DNA of 64,000 bases, taken from assembly GCA_030696345.1 (NCBI GenBank), contig JAUYSK010000021.1:32943-96942 (forward strand), given 5' to 3'. Below the pieces are notes generated by a model that had not been told where the DNA came from, searched no databases, and saw only the letters and a list, made by a program, of their open reading frames with translations. Shown here piece after piece: positions 47,533 to 57,965 of this stretch (positions are counted from its first letter, which is position 1; each line of letters begins with the position of its first letter). The position numbers and the translations under genes were made by a program. This stretch comes from Azonexus sp. (lineage in GTDB: Bacteria > Pseudomonadota > Gammaproteobacteria > Burkholderiales > Rhodocyclaceae).

Positions 47533-50139
47533 TCATGATGCCTGGTTTGCGCCCAGCACTCTCGAGATCACCTCGAACACATCGCCGGACAATCCGGTTG
47601 TGTCACGGATGCTTTCCAGCGCCTGGCGGGCCAGTGCCTGACGGCCGGTGTCGAACTTCTTCCAGCGGTCGAAGCAGCGTGCCAGGCGCGAGGCGACCTG
47701 CGGGTTCAGCGGGTCGAGCTCGATGATTCTTTCAGCCAGGAAGGCGTAACCGCTGCCATCAGCCGCATTGAAGCGCACCAGATTGGCGCCGAAATTGCGG
47801 AGCAGCGAATAGACCTTGTTCGGATTGGTGATGTCGAACGCCGGATGCGCCGTGAGGCTTTTTACCGTGGCCAACGTGTTTGGCAGACGACTGCCGGATT
47901 GGGCGACCAGCCATTTGTCGACGACCAGTGCCTCGTGCTGCCAGCGCTGGTAAAAATCGGCCAGTGCCAGTTCGCGTTCCGGGCAATCGGTCTGGGCCAG
48001 CGCGGCGAGGGCGGCGAACTGGTCGGACATGTTGTCGGCGCTGCGGAACTGCTGCATGGCCAATTGCCGGGTACTTTCGCTGTTCAGTTCCAGCAAATAG
48101 CTCAGGCAGACGTTGCGCAAGGCGCGGCGGCCGGCTTCTTCGGCACTTGGCTGGTAGGCGGTGCTGGGTGTCAGTGCGGCATAGACGCCGGCCAGTTCGC
48201 CTTCCAGTTGCTCGGCCAGATGCAGGCGCAGGCCGTTGCGGGCAGCGTGCAGGGCGTCCGGATCGATCTCGGCCATGGCTTCGGCCAGCGTCGATTCGCC
48301 GGGAAGGGTCAAGGCTTCGGCGACAAAGGCGGCGCCCCGTTGCGGGTAGGTCTGCAGCAGGCGACGTGCGGCAGCGATGAAGCTCTCAGGCCAGACCGGC
48401 GGCTTGCCGGCAGCGATCGCGGCTGTGGCGTTAAGGATCAGGCTGCAAGCCAGACGCTGGCCTGCTTCCCAGGCGTTGAACGGGTCACTTTCGTGGGCTA
48501 ATAGAAGGCTGAGTTGCGTCGGCGTGTAGGCAAAGTCGAGCACGACCGGTGCCGAGAAGTCGCGCAGCAGTGACGGGATGGGTTCGGCGTTGATCCCGTC
48601 GAAATGGAACTGCTGGGTGTTTTCCGTGAGCAGCAAGGTCTGCTCGGTGCCGGACAGAATCTGGCCGGCGGCATCGAACAGGCCTATGCGGATCGGAATC
48701 AGGTAAGGATTCGTGTCGCTGGCGCGCGGGTTGGACTGCCTGAAATTCAGCGTATAGCGGCCAGTTTTTGCCTCAAAAGCACCGTCCACCGCAAGCTGCG
48801 GGGTGCCGGGCTGGCTGTACCAGCGCATGAACTGGGTGAAGTCGAAACCGGAGGCGGCGGCCATGGCAGCGACGAAATCTTCGCAGGTGACGGCCTGGCC
48901 GTCATGGCGGCGGAAATATTCGTCCATGCCCAGCCGGAAGCCATCGCGGCCGATCAGGGTCTGGATCATGCGAACGACTTCGGCGCCTTTTTCATAGACG
49001 GTGGCGGTGTAGAAATTGTTGATCTCGACAAACGAGGCCGGGCGTACCGGGTGCGCCATCGGGCCGGAATCTTCCGGGAACTGCCCGGCGCGCAGGCCAC
49101 GGACTTCGCGGATGCGGGCGGTGGAACGATCATGCAGGTCGGCACCGAATTCCTGGTCACGGAAGACGGTCAGGCCTTCCTTCAGCGAGAGCTGGAACCA
49201 GTCGCGGCAGGTGACGCGGTTGCCGGTCCAGTTGTGAAAATATTCGTGGGCGACGACGCGGTCGATGTTCTCGAAATCCACATCGGTCGCCACGTCGCTG
49301 CGAGCGAGCACATACTTCGTGTTGAAGATGTTGAGGCCCTTGTTCTCCATGGCGCCCATGTTGAAATCGCCAACGGCGACGATCATGTAATGGTCGAGGT
49401 CGCATTCGAGGCCGAAGCGTTCCTCATCCCATTGCATGGATTTTTGCAGTGCGGCCATGGCGTGCGGGCACTGGTCGAGCTTGCCCGGTTCAACGTAGAT
49501 CGCGAGTTGCACTGTGCGGCCAGAGGCGGTCTTGAACGTGTCGAACAGCCCGTCGAGCTTGCCAGCGACGACAGCGAACAGGTAAGCCGGCTTCTTGAAT
49601 GGGTCGGCCCATTTCGCCCAATGGCGGCCATTTGGCTCGTCGCCCGAGGCGATTGGGTTGCCATTCGAGAGCAGGATGGGCAGCGCCGCTTTGTCGGCGT
49701 GCAGTGTCACGGTGTAAATCGACATCACATCCGGGCGGTCGAGAAACCAGGTGATGCGGCGGAAACCCTGCGCCTCGCATTGGGTGAAATAGCCGTCCCG
49801 GGAACGGTACAGGCCGGAGAGGCGGGTGTTTTTGTCCGGGTTGATGCGAACGACGGTCTGCAGCGTGAATTGCTCGGGCAGGTCTTCCAGGGTCAAGGTG
49901 CTTTCGCTGACCAAAAAAGGCACATTTTTGCCGTTGACCGCAGCACTCAAGGTTTCCAGTTCTTCGCCATCAAGCACCAGCGATTGGCGCGGGTTGGCCG
50001 GATTGCGCCGCATGGCGAGGGTGGCGGTGACCGTGGTGCGCTCGGCTTCGATGTTGAAATCGAGGTCGACGGTGTCGATCAGAAAAGCCGGCGGGGTGTA
50101 ATCCTTGAGGTAAACGGTCGGGGGGGTATCGGTTTTCAT
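47533..50139 (-). CDS. pepN: Aminopeptidase N
   Basis: 868-residue M1-family zinc aminopeptidase. The exopeptidase motif is 'GAMENKGLNIF', and the zinc site is 'VAHEYFHNWTGNRVTCRDWF' followed by 'LKEGLTVFRDQEF' with the third ligand. Length and C-terminal helical region match the E. coli PepN subfamily. Cytoplasmic; takes part in peptide turnover. ATG start. Confidence 0.96.
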   Translation of the reverse strand: MKTDTPPTVYLKDYTPPAFLIDTVDLDFNIEAERTTVTATLAMRRNPANPRQSLVLDGEELETLSAAVNGKNVPFLVSESTLTLEDLPEQFTLQTVVRINPDKNTRLSGLYRSRDGYFTQCEAQGFRRITWFLDRPDVMSIYTVTLHADKAALPILLSNGNPIASGDEPNGRHWAKWADPFKKPAYLFAVVAGKLDGLFDTFKTASGRTVQLAIYVEPGKLDQCPHAMAALQKSMQWDEERFGLECDLDHYMIVAVGDFNMGAMENKGLNIFNTKYVLARSDVATDVDFENIDRVVAHEYFHNWTGNRVTCRDWFQLSLKEGLTVFRDQEFGADLHDRSTARIREVRGLRAGQFPEDSGPMAHPVRPASFVEINNFYTATVYEKGAEVVRMIQTLIGRDGFRLGMDEYFRRHDGQAVTCEDFVAAMAAASGFDFTQFMRWYSQPGTPQLAVDGAFEAKTGRYTLNFRQSNPRASDTNPYLIPIRIGLFDAAGQILSGTEQTLLLTENTQQFHFDGINAEPIPSLLRDFSAPVVLDFAYTPTQLSLLLAHESDPFNAWEAGQRLACSLILNATAAIAAGKPPVWPESFIAAARRLLQTYPQRGAAFVAEALTLPGESTLAEAMAEIDPDALHAARNGLRLHLAEQLEGELAGVYAALTPSTAYQPSAEEAGRRALRNVCLSYLLELNSESTRQLAMQQFRSADNMSDQFAALAALAQTDCPERELALADFYQRWQHEALVVDKWLVAQSGSRLPNTLATVKSLTAHPAFDITNPNKVYSLLRNFGANLVRFNAADGSGYAFLAERIIELDPLNPQVASRLARCFDRWKKFDTGRQALARQALESIRDTTGLSGDVFEVISRVLGANQAS

Positions 50140-50216
50140 TGTTTGACGCTGCGGGTGACGAGAGCATCCGATGATACGTCAAGCCGCCGGCTCCTGCCCC
50201 GGCGGAAACCAATGCA

Positions 50217-50246
50217 AAGCGCCCCGGCCGGTGGGGCGGGGCGCTT
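50217..50246 (-). terminator. Hairpin after the Arg/Asp/His-rich protein gene
   Basis: 9-bp stem AAGCGCCCC / GGGGCGCTT with a 12-base GC-rich loop, 24 bases after the stop at 50270. Only a short T stretch follows, so it is a probable but not perfect terminator. Confidence 0.6.
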
Positions 50247-50269
50247 GTTCAGGAGAGGACGGCAGGGGT

Positions 50270-50764
50270 TCAGTCGTGACCGCGGCCGTGACCACGATCG
50301 CCACCGCCGCGGCGGTGGTCTCGGTGATCGTCACGTCGGTCATTGCGGAAATCACGACGATCGTGACGGCGATCTTCCCGGTAATCGCGTCGGTCGTCGT
50401 GTCGCACCTCGCGGAAGTTGGGGCGGCCGTGGCCGTGCTGTTCGCGGTAGCGCGGCGCATATTCATGGCTGTACCAGTCGTCGCGCACGAAATAGACGCG
50501 CTCGCCGCAGGCGCGGTAGCGACCGCAGTGTCTGCCCCAGTTATTGGAATGGCCGGGCGGAACGCGCAGGTAAAGCGGCGGACGCCCCACCGGCACATGC
50601 TGGATCATCATGGGCTGCGAGAAGAGCAGGGTCGGCTCGGGGATGCCGCCAACATTGATCCGGCCGTAGAAGCCGGGCTGGCCAATGCTGACCGAGACCT
50701 GGGCGGAGGCTGGGGCGCTGAAGAGGGTGGCGCCGAGGACGAGGGCCAGAAGCAGACGGTTCAT
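50270..50764 (-). CDS. Exported Arg/Asp/His-rich protein
   Basis: 164 residues. Signal peptide 'NRLLLALVLGATLFSAPASA', then a conserved domain with 'VSVSIGQPGFYGRINVG', 'PLYLRVPPGHSNNWGRHCG' and 'YRACGERVYFVRDDWYSHEY', and a C-terminal tail (about 120-164) made of Arg/Asp/His repeats. The middle part resembles a family of proteobacterial secreted hypothetical proteins. The ATG at 50764 starts the signal peptide. Function unknown; the tail could bind metal or polyanions. Confidence 0.75.
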   Translation of the reverse strand: MNRLLLALVLGATLFSAPASAQVSVSIGQPGFYGRINVGGIPEPTLLFSQPMMIQHVPVGRPPLYLRVPPGHSNNWGRHCGRYRACGERVYFVRDDWYSHEYAPRYREQHGHGRPNFREVRHDDRRDYREDRRHDRRDFRNDRRDDHRDHRRGGGDRGHGRGHD

Positions 50765-50978
50765 TTTTGGTTTCCTGATGGGGGCGTACCCGATTAACGC
50801 AGCAGGTCGGCGAGTTGCCGACAACGGGTTTGCAACAGTTTGTAAGGGAGCGAGGCAGAGTTTCGCCGCACTGTCGTCGGGCGGGCGGCGGCGGGTGTTC
50901 GCGATCTCGAACTGAGTTCAGGCGCCTGCGTTCTCGCACTTCGTGGGAAAGGCACCTATCAACTGAAACTCTTTTGCT

Positions 50979-51602
50979 TCAGCGGCGCCGCCAGACCTGC
51001 CAGCGTTCCCGGCCGGAAAACACCGGAATCGAGTCGTTGACCGCAGCATCCTCAATTTGCTCGAAGTTGGCGGTGAGCAGTTCATCCAGTTGTTCCGGCA
51101 GGATGCCGAAGGGCGGACCCTTGGCCTGGTCGCAAAGAAAGAAGTAACCGGCCAGCAGTGTGCCCGGCGCCAGCAGTTCGGCAACGCGCTTGCCCCAGTT
51201 GGCCCAAAGTTTTCGCGGCAGGGCGCAGAGAAAGGCGCGTTCGTAGATCAGGGCGTAGGGAGCGGTCGGCGTAAAGGTGAAAAAGTCGGCGCAGACGAGG
51301 TCGACCGCGGCGTTGCCCAAAATTTCGTGGGCGGTGGCCACGGCGGCCGGTGAGAAATCGAGGGCCGTGACAGGCCAGCCAGCCTCGGCCAGATGGGCGG
51401 CTTCCCAGGCACTGCCGCAACCGGGAATCAAGGTGTTGAGTGGCGCGGGCTGGGCGGCGATAAACGCGGCAAAGGCATCCGGCACCCGGCCGGCATCCCA
51501 TGGCGTCGTGCCGTCGCCAAAGCGCTTGCACCAGAAATCCGGATGCTCGGGGCGCTGCTCCGCGGGCTTGATCTGGGTCGAAGAGGGCGTCTGGTCGCTC
51601 AT
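50979..51602 (-). CDS. Thiopurine S-methyltransferase-like SAM methyltransferase
   Basis: 207-residue class I methyltransferase of the TPMT type: '[19 protein letters not shown]', SAM-binding '[20 protein letters not shown]', '[14 protein letters not shown]' and '[20 protein letters not shown]'. Such bacterial enzymes methylate tellurite, selenium compounds or thiols. The ATG at 51602 is chosen over a longer frame that would run into divergent hemC. Confidence 0.85.
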   Translation of the reverse strand: MSDQTPSSTQIKPAEQRPEHPDFWCKRFGDGTTPWDAGRVPDAFAAFIAAQPAPLNTLIPGCGSAWEAAHLAEAGWPVTALDFSPAAVATAHEILGNAAVDLVCADFFTFTPTAPYALIYERAFLCALPRKLWANWGKRVAELLAPGTLLAGYFFLCDQAKGPPFGILPEQLDELLTANFEQIEDAAVNDSIPVFSGRERWQVWRRR

Positions 51603-51644
51603 GCTAAGATTGCCTCCCTCGAAAACTCTGTTGCTTGCCGCCTC

Positions 51645-52580
51645 ATGACCGCTCCTTCCAAGATCGTCATCGCCTCTCGCGAATCCCGCCTTGCCATGTG
51701 GCAGGCTGTGCATGTTCAAGGCCGACTGGCGAGTCTAAATCCGGACTCGGAAGTTGTCATTCTCGGCATGACGACCAAGGGTGACCAGATTCTTGACCGC
51801 CCGCTCGCCGAAATCGGCGGCAAGGGCCTGTTCATCAAGGAACTGGAAGTGGCGATGGAAGAAGGGCGCGCCCACCTTGCCGTGCATTCGATGAAGGATG
51901 TGCCGATGGTGATGCCGGAAGGCTTCGTGTTGGCCGCCATCTCGGCTCGCGAAAATCCTTGCGATGCCTTTGTCTCGAACAAATTTGCCGGGCTTGACGA
52001 CCTGCCTTCCGGCGCCGTGGTCGGTACTTCCAGCCTGCGCCGCGAATCGATTCTGCGCGCCAGATACCCGCAGCTGGTGATCAAGAGCCTGCGCGGGAAT
52101 CTTGATACGCGCCTGAAGAAGCTGGATGCCGGCGAATACGATGCAATCATTCTCGCCGCTGCGGGCCTGATTCGCCTCGGTCTGGAAAATCGCATCAAAT
52201 CGGTGTTGACCGCAGAACAGTCGCTGCCGGCGCCCGGTCAAGGTGCGCTGGGCATTGAATTGATTGATGGTGCTGGTGTGATGGCCGATGTCGTCGCGCC
52301 GCTGAACGATCCGGAAACCGCTCATTGCGTCAAGGCCGAACGCGCCTTCTCGCGGGCGCTGGGTGGAAGTTGCCAGGTGCCGCTCGGCGGCTACGCGATC
52401 ATCGACAATGGCCAATTGTGGTTGCGCGGTTTTGTCGCCACGGCTGACGGCAAGGAAATGGTCAGCGCCGAATTGCGTGGTAATCCGTCTGACGACGAGG
52501 CGCTCGGCCTGCAACTGGCGGCGACCCTGCGCGCCAAGGGCGCCGACGCCATCCTGGAAAAGCTTGCCCACTGCAAATGA
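51645..52580 (+). CDS. hemC: Hydroxymethylbilane synthase
   Basis: Joins four porphobilinogen units into hydroxymethylbilane. 311 residues. The dipyrromethane-cofactor cysteine is in '[12 protein letters not shown]', and '[14 protein letters not shown]' and '[16 protein letters not shown]' are diagnostic. The ATG at 51645 begins the family N-terminus '[15 protein letters not shown]'. Overlaps hemD by 4 bases; first of four co-directional hem genes. Confidence 0.96.
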   Translation: MTAPSKIVIASRESRLAMWQAVHVQGRLASLNPDSEVVILGMTTKGDQILDRPLAEIGGKGLFIKELEVAMEEGRAHLAVHSMKDVPMVMPEGFVLAAISARENPCDAFVSNKFAGLDDLPSGAVVGTSSLRRESILRARYPQLVIKSLRGNLDTRLKKLDAGEYDAIILAAAGLIRLGLENRIKSVLTAEQSLPAPGQGALGIELIDGAGVMADVVAPLNDPETAHCVKAERAFSRALGGSCQVPLGGYAIIDNGQLWLRGFVATADGKEMVSAELRGNPSDDEALGLQLAATLRAKGADAILEKLAHCK

Positions 52581-53359
52581 GTCAGACCGGCCCGCTTGCC
52601 GGCCGCAGCATCGTCGTCACCCGGCCACTGGCGCAAGCCCGGCCGCTGGCCGACGCCATTCTGGCCGCGGGCGGTACGCCGTTGATTTTCCCCCTGCTCG
52701 AAATATTTCCAGCGACTGACCCGCAGCCCTTGCTTGCCGCCGTGGCGGAACTAAGCGATTACGCCCTGGCTGTATTTATCAGCCCGAACGCCGTCGATTA
52801 CGCCCTGCCAAACATATTGGCAGCTGGCGCATGGCCGAAGGATCTGCTGCCGGCAGCGGTCGGGCAGGGCACGGTGAGGGCGTTGGCGGCGCATGGTGTT
52901 TCCGGCTGCATCGCACCGACCGAGCGTTTCGATTCCGAAACCCTGCTCGCCTTGCCCGAACTGGCCGCAGAGAGGGTGAGCGGCAAACGCATTGCCATTT
53001 TTCGTGGTGATGGCGGTCGCGAACTGCTGGCCGATACCTTGCGTGAGCGGGGTGCGGTGGTGGATTGCATTACCTGCTATCGCCGCTCGGCGCCTTCGGG
53101 TGGCGCCGATCAGCTACTGAATGCCTGGCGCGCCGAACATCTGGATGCATTGACCGTATCCAGTAGCGAGGGTTTGCGCTATCTGCTTGATCTGCTCGAC
53201 GCCGAGGGCCGCACTTTTCTGCAAAAGACGCCGGTTTTTGTCCCACATGTCCGTATCGCGGAAAACGCCCGTGCCTTGGGCTTGAGCAACATTATCCTGA
53301 GCGATGCCGCTGACGCCGGCATCATGGCTGCCTTACTTGCTTATAATTGGTCCGCATGA
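52577..53359 (+). CDS. hemD: Uroporphyrinogen-III synthase
   Basis: Closes hydroxymethylbilane with inversion of ring D. 260 residues; sequence is typically variable, but '[20 protein letters not shown]', '[11 protein letters not shown]' and '[16 protein letters not shown]' fit the family. Overlaps hemC by 4 bases and hemX by 4. Position between hemC and hemX confirms the call. Confidence 0.93.
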   Translation: MSQTGPLAGRSIVVTRPLAQARPLADAILAAGGTPLIFPLLEIFPATDPQPLLAAVAELSDYALAVFISPNAVDYALPNILAAGAWPKDLLPAAVGQGTVRALAAHGVSGCIAPTERFDSETLLALPELAAERVSGKRIAIFRGDGGRELLADTLRERGAVVDCITCYRRSAPSGGADQLLNAWRAEHLDALTVSSSEGLRYLLDLLDAEGRTFLQKTPVFVPHVRIAENARALGLSNIILSDAADAGIMAALLAYNWSA

Positions 53360-54399
53360 CGCCCGAAAACGCTAATACTCCCCTTTCGACCGTGACCCCA
53401 GCGCCGGCAAAAGCCAGGACCGCCTGGCAGAATCCGTGGTTTTTCATTGTTCTGGCTGCCCTGCTGCTGGCTGCATGGCAATGGTTTGAAACCCGTCAGC
53501 AACTGAGTGCCGTCCAGGAGTCGCTCAGCCTGCGTCTGGCCGAAGCCAGTGCCGGTGACCAGGAATCACGTGGTGCCCAGAAACAGTTACTGGAGCAAGT
53601 TGAGGCGCTGCAAGCCAAGCTGGGCGCGGTCGAGGGCAAGTTGACCGAGTTCCAGGGGCGTAGCGACACGTTGCAAACGCTCTATCAGGACATCACCCGC
53701 AGCCGCGAAGAAGCGACGCTGCTTGAAGTCGAGCAGGCGATCACGCTGGCCGGACAACAACTGCAACTGACCGGGAATGTGCCGATCGCGTTGCTGGCGC
53801 TGCAAACCGCCGATGCCCGTCTGGCAAGGCTGGATCGTCCGCAATACCTGCCGTTGCGCAAGGCGCTGGCCAAGGATCTGGCAAGCCTGAATGCGCTGCC
53901 GTTCGTCGACGTGCCCGGCATCAGCCTGCGTCTGGAACAACTTGTGATCGGGATCGACAAGCTGCCGCTGGCCGCCTACGGTCGTCCGGTAGAAAAGGCC
54001 GAAAGCCGGAAATTCGTCGAGACGCTGCCCTGGTGGCAACGGACTGGCAGCGAAATCTGGCAGGAAGTAAAAGGTCTGGTGCGCATCCAGCGCTTCGATA
54101 GCGAGGAGCCGGTTTTACTGGCGCCCGGTCAGGGCTTTTTCCTCCGCGAGAATATCAAGTTGCGCCTGCTCAACGCCCGTCTGGCGCTGCTGTCGCGTGA
54201 TCAGTCGACTTTCCGCAGCGAACTGAAAGTCTCTCAGGAGTGGCTGGCTCGACATTTTGTTGCTGACGACAAGGCTGTGCAGGCAGCACAGGCAAGCTTG
54301 CGCCAGATAGTGGCCAGCGAGATCAATCTCGATCTGCCCAGTTTGAACGACAGCCAGTCCGCGTTGCGCACCCTGCGTAACGGCAAGGAAAAGCGGTGA
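53356..54399 (+). CDS. hemX: HemX-like membrane protein
   Basis: 347-residue protein of the HemX family: a single membrane segment near the N-terminus ('WFFIVLAALLLAAWQWF'), a periplasmic coiled coil (about 35-100) and a conserved helical domain. Often called uroporphyrinogen-III C-methyltransferase in databases, but this membrane form lacks the SAM-methyltransferase fold and is more likely structural. The ATG at 53356 overlaps the hemD stop. Confidence 0.9.
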   Translation: MTPENANTPLSTVTPAPAKARTAWQNPWFFIVLAALLLAAWQWFETRQQLSAVQESLSLRLAEASAGDQESRGAQKQLLEQVEALQAKLGAVEGKLTEFQGRSDTLQTLYQDITRSREEATLLEVEQAITLAGQQLQLTGNVPIALLALQTADARLARLDRPQYLPLRKALAKDLASLNALPFVDVPGISLRLEQLVIGIDKLPLAAYGRPVEKAESRKFVETLPWWQRTGSEIWQEVKGLVRIQRFDSEEPVLLAPGQGFFLRENIKLRLLNARLALLSRDQSTFRSELKVSQEWLARHFVADDKAVQAAQASLRQIVASEINLDLPSLNDSQSALRTLRNGKEKR

Positions 54400-55580
54400 A
54401 AGGCCTGTTCTGGGTCTTGGCGCTGTTCGCGCTGGCCGTTGCTGTCGCGCTCGGGGCGCGCTTGAACGATGGTTACGTCCTGCTGGTTTTTCCGCCCTGG
54501 CGGGCCGAGATTACGCTGAACCTGTTCATTCTGGCGCTGGTAGCCCTGTTTCTGGTGCTTTACGGCCTGCTGCGTTCGCTGACATTGACTTTTGGTTTGC
54601 CGCGTCGGGTTCGCCAGTATCGTGCCAGCCGGCAGCGTGATCGGGCCGGGTTGGTCTTTCAGGATGCTGTCCGCCTGCTCTTCGAGGGGCGTTTTGGTCA
54701 GGCGTTGAAGAAGGCTACCGAGGCGCATGCCGCCGGAACGGCGCCGGGGCTTTCTGCCTTGATTGCCGCCCGCGCCGCGCAGCGCATGCGCGAATCGGAA
54801 AAGCAGCAGGGCTGGATGGACCGCGCCAAGATCGACGACCCGCGTACCGAAGCGGCCACCCTGATGCTGGAAGCTGAATTGATGAACGAGGCGCGCCGCT
54901 TCGAAGAGGCGCTGGGCGCACTGGAAAAACTGCAAGCCAAACAGGGTCGCCACATCGCGGCGCTGCGACTGGAATTGCGGGCTAGGCAGGGACTCGGAGA
55001 CTGGGATGGTGTGCTCAAACTGGCGAGGCAGCTGGTCAAGCGCGATGCGCTGCCTGTCGAGGTGGTGCGCGAAATCAGGACACAGGCGCATCTCGGCAAC
55101 ATTGCCAAACGCTCAGTCGATCAGGGCAAACTGTCCGCCTACCTGCGAGCCTTGCCGGAGGAGGAGCGTGGCCGCCGCGTCGTGCTGGCCGCTGCTCGGG
55201 CCTTGGTCGCGCAAGGTGCCGAGGTCGAGGCGCAGAAGCTGATCGAGGCGGTGCTCGATGCCGCAGAGAACGACGATTGGCAGCCTGAGCTGGTCGCCAT
55301 CTATGGTCGTTTGACCGGCAGCGAACAGACGGCAAGGATCGCCAAATGCGAAGCCTGGCTACGCCGGCATCCGGATGATGCCCGGCTGCTCAAGGCCTTG
55401 GGCCGGATGTGTCTGCGGCAAAGATTATGGGGCAAGGCCCAGAGTTATCTGGAAGCCTCGCTGGCCGTCGAGCCATCACAGCAGTGCCACCTTGAACTGG
55501 CGCGTCTTTTTGATCAGCTTGAGCGCGTCGAAGAAGCCAACAAACACTATCGGGCCAGCGCGCTGCTCGACGCGCGTTAA
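54396..55580 (+). CDS. hemY: HemY-like TPR membrane protein
   Basis: 394 residues. Two membrane segments (about 2-20 and 38-62), then the HemY N-terminal region ('[20 protein letters not shown]') and tetratricopeptide-type helical repeats. It is the proteobacterial HemY of unknown biochemical role, not the protoporphyrinogen oxidase of the same name. Overlaps hemX by 4 bases and the convergent hemF by 4. Confidence 0.93.
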   Translation: MKGLFWVLALFALAVAVALGARLNDGYVLLVFPPWRAEITLNLFILALVALFLVLYGLLRSLTLTFGLPRRVRQYRASRQRDRAGLVFQDAVRLLFEGRFGQALKKATEAHAAGTAPGLSALIAARAAQRMRESEKQQGWMDRAKIDDPRTEAATLMLEAELMNEARRFEEALGALEKLQAKQGRHIAALRLELRARQGLGDWDGVLKLARQLVKRDALPVEVVREIRTQAHLGNIAKRSVDQGKLSAYLRALPEEERGRRVVLAAARALVAQGAEVEAQKLIEAVLDAAENDDWQPELVAIYGRLTGSEQTARIAKCEAWLRRHPDDARLLKALGRMCLRQRLWGKAQSYLEASLAVEPSQQCHLELARLFDQLERVEEANKHYRASALLDAR

Positions 55581-56473
55581 ACCCAGTCCTGTGCCTTGAG
55601 GAAAACTTCGTAGAGTTCGGCTTCCGGCGTGCCGGCTTCCGGCTGCCAGTCGTAGCGCCATTTGACGATAGGCGGCAGCGACATCAGGATGGATTCTGTG
55701 CGTCCGCCTGATTGCAGGCCGAACAGCGTGCCGCGGTCCCATACCAGGTTGAATTCAACGTAACGGCCCCGGCGGTAAGCCTGGAAATCGCGTTCGCGTT
55801 CGCCGTAGGGCATCTCGCGGCGTTTGGCTAATACCGGCAAATAGGCCTTGGTGAAGGCGTTGCCAACGGCCTGGGTCAGGTCGAAGCAGCGTTCGAAGCT
55901 GCCTTCGTTCAGGTCATCGAAAAACACGCCACCGACGCCACGCGGCTCGTTGCGGTGCTTCAGGAAGAAATACTCGTCGCACCACTTCTTGTATTTCGGG
56001 AATACCTCTTCGCCGAACGGCGCCAGCGCGTTCTTGCAGGTCTGGTGAAAATGGACCACATCTTCCGTTTGGCCGTAGTAGGGCGTCAGGTCCATGCCAC
56101 CACCGAACCACCAGACATCCTCATCGCTTTCCTTGCTGGCGACGAAACAGCGCACGTTCATGTGTGCCGTCGGGCAGTACGGGTTACGCGGATGCAGGAC
56201 GAGCGAAACGCCCATCGCTTCCCAGGCGCGCCCGGCGAGTTGCGGGCGGACGGCAGTGGCCGAGGCCGGGAGCGACTTGCCGGTAACGTGCGAGAAATTG
56301 ACGCCGCCACGCTCGAAGAAACCGCCTTCCTCGATCAGCCGAGAAATGCCGCCGCCACCTTCCGGGCGAACCCAGCTATCGGTGCGGAAGGGCTGGCCAT
56401 CGAAGGTTTCCAGTTCGGCGACCATGCGGCTTTGCAGGCCGGTGAAGAAATCCTTGAGGCGGGTGGTGTCCAT
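55577..56473 (-). CDS. hemF: Oxygen-dependent coproporphyrinogen-III oxidase
   Basis: Oxidative decarboxylation of coproporphyrinogen III using O2. 298 residues. Family signatures: '[20 protein letters not shown]', '[20 protein letters not shown]' and '[17 protein letters not shown]'. Tail-to-tail overlap of 4 bases with hemY. Its presence implies aerobic haem synthesis. Confidence 0.96.
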   Translation of the reverse strand: MDTTRLKDFFTGLQSRMVAELETFDGQPFRTDSWVRPEGGGGISRLIEEGGFFERGGVNFSHVTGKSLPASATAVRPQLAGRAWEAMGVSLVLHPRNPYCPTAHMNVRCFVASKESDEDVWWFGGGMDLTPYYGQTEDVVHFHQTCKNALAPFGEEVFPKYKKWCDEYFFLKHRNEPRGVGGVFFDDLNEGSFERCFDLTQAVGNAFTKAYLPVLAKRREMPYGERERDFQAYRRGRYVEFNLVWDRGTLFGLQSGGRTESILMSLPPIVKWRYDWQPEAGTPEAELYEVFLKAQDWV

Positions 56474-56492
56474 TAAATCTCCGGGGTAAAAA

Positions 56493-56526
56493 ATGGGCGG
56501 CTCATTTTGACCAATGAGCCGCCCAT
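56493..56526 (-). terminator. Intrinsic terminator of the purD unit
   Basis: 14-bp perfect stem ATGGGCGGCTCATT / AATGAGCCGCCCAT with a 6-base loop. On the minus strand it is followed by a run of T residues, 23 bases beyond the purD stop. Confidence 0.93.
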
Positions 56527-56548
56527 CGTTATTGAGTGTTGAGTGCTA

Positions 56549-57826
56549 TCAGCGGCCGATCGCGCGGTGTCCAATGTCCTTACGGAACTGCATGCCGTCG
56601 AAGCTGATCTGGACAGCGGATTCGTAAGCAAGTTTCTGAGCCAGCTTGACGTTTTCGCCGAGTGCCGTGACGCAGAGTACGCGGCCACCGTTGGTGACGA
56701 CCTTGCTGTCCTCGTTGGCCGTGCCGGCGTGGAAAACGTGGGCGTCTTCGCTGAAGCTGTTGGCAGCGGGCAGGCCGTGGATGACATCACCCTTCTTCGG
56801 GGTGTCCGGGTAGTTGGCGGTGGCGAGTACGACGCCCAGAGCAATGCGGCGATCCCATTCGGCTTCGACCTGATCCAGTGTGCCGTCGATGCCGTGTTCG
56901 AGCAGATCGACGAAATCCGATTTCAGCCGCATCAGGATCGGCTGGGTTTCCGGGTCGCCCATTCGGCAGTTGAATTCCAGCGTCTTGACCGAACCGTCCT
57001 TGTTGATCATCAGGCCGGCGTAGAGGAAGCCGGTGAAGGGAATGCCATCGGCCGCCATGCCACGCACGGTCGGCAGGATGATTTCTCGCATCGCCTTGGC
57101 GTGCACTTCCGGGGTGACGCAGGGAGCCGGTGAATAAGCGCCCATGCCGCCGGTGTTCGGGCCGGTATCGCCGTCGCCGATGCGCTTGTGATCCTGGCTG
57201 GAGGCCAGTGCCAATACATTCTTGCCGTCGACCATGACGATGAAACTGGCTTCCTCGCCGTCGAGGAATTCTTCGATGACCACGCGGGCACCGGCATCGC
57301 CGAGCTTGTTGCCGGACAACATGTCGTCAATGGCGGTATGGGCTTCCGCCAGATCCATCGCGACGACAACACCTTTGCCGGCAGCCAGGCCATCGGCCTT
57401 GATGACGATGGGCGCGCCCATTTTGTCGATGTAGGCATGTGCTGCGGTGGACTCGGAAAAAGTCGCAAAACCGGCCGTCGGAATATTGTGGCGGGCCATG
57501 AAGCGCTTGGCGAAATCCTTGGAGGATTCAAGCTGCGCAGCTTCCTTGGTCGGGCCAAATATCTTCAGGCCACGGGCCCGGAAAATATTGACCACGCCAG
57601 CTGCCAGCGGCGCTTCCGGGCCGACGATGGTGAGATGCACCTTGTTTTGCTCGGCGAAATCAGCCAGGGCTTCCGGGTCGGTGATGTTGACGTTTTCCAG
57701 CTCATGCTCGCGCGCCGTGCCGGCATTGCCGGGGGCGACGTAAACCTTCTGCATGCCTTGTGTCTGGGCCAGACGCCAGGCCATGGCGTGCTCGCGGCCG
57801 CCGGAACCGATTACCAGTAGTTTCAT
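56549..57826 (-). CDS. purD: Phosphoribosylamine-glycine ligase
   Basis: Second step of purine synthesis (GAR synthetase). 425 residues, ATP-grasp. 'MKLLVIGSGGREHAMAWRLA' is the typical N-terminus; 'IKADGLAAGKGVVVA' and 'EFNCRMGDPETQPILMRL' are diagnostic. Follows purH after 138 bases containing a long inverted repeat. Confidence 0.97.
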   Translation of the reverse strand: MKLLVIGSGGREHAMAWRLAQTQGMQKVYVAPGNAGTAREHELENVNITDPEALADFAEQNKVHLTIVGPEAPLAAGVVNIFRARGLKIFGPTKEAAQLESSKDFAKRFMARHNIPTAGFATFSESTAAHAYIDKMGAPIVIKADGLAAGKGVVVAMDLAEAHTAIDDMLSGNKLGDAGARVVIEEFLDGEEASFIVMVDGKNVLALASSQDHKRIGDGDTGPNTGGMGAYSPAPCVTPEVHAKAMREIILPTVRGMAADGIPFTGFLYAGLMINKDGSVKTLEFNCRMGDPETQPILMRLKSDFVDLLEHGIDGTLDQVEAEWDRRIALGVVLATANYPDTPKKGDVIHGLPAANSFSEDAHVFHAGTANEDSKVVTNGGRVLCVTALGENVKLAQKLAYESAVQISFDGMQFRKDIGHRAIGR

Positions 57827-57862
57827 GCTTGATTTTCCTTTGTTCTTCGAGACCCGGAAGGC

Positions 57863-57965
57863 ATTTCGTTTACGGGGCGGCCGTGACGCGAAGACGAGCC
57901 GCAGACAGTGCGATTAGCACGGCAAGGTGAAGTCGACAAAGTCACGGTTGCGCCGTAAACGAAAT
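57863..57965. repeat. 103-bp inverted-repeat element between purH and purD
   Basis: The 25-base ends (starting ATTTCGTTTACGG at 57863 and ending CCGTAAACGAAAT at 57965) are inverted copies with 22 of 25 matches. A nested GTGC/GCAC hairpin lies inside. The right end includes the first base of the purH stop codon. It could be a small mobile palindromic element or a structured intercistronic RNA. Confidence 0.7.

Noticed and set aside
48604..50658. 684-residue plus-strand frame
   Set aside because: Antisense to pepN and the secreted protein gene; composition is low-complexity Gly/Val/Ala, typical of a shadow frame.
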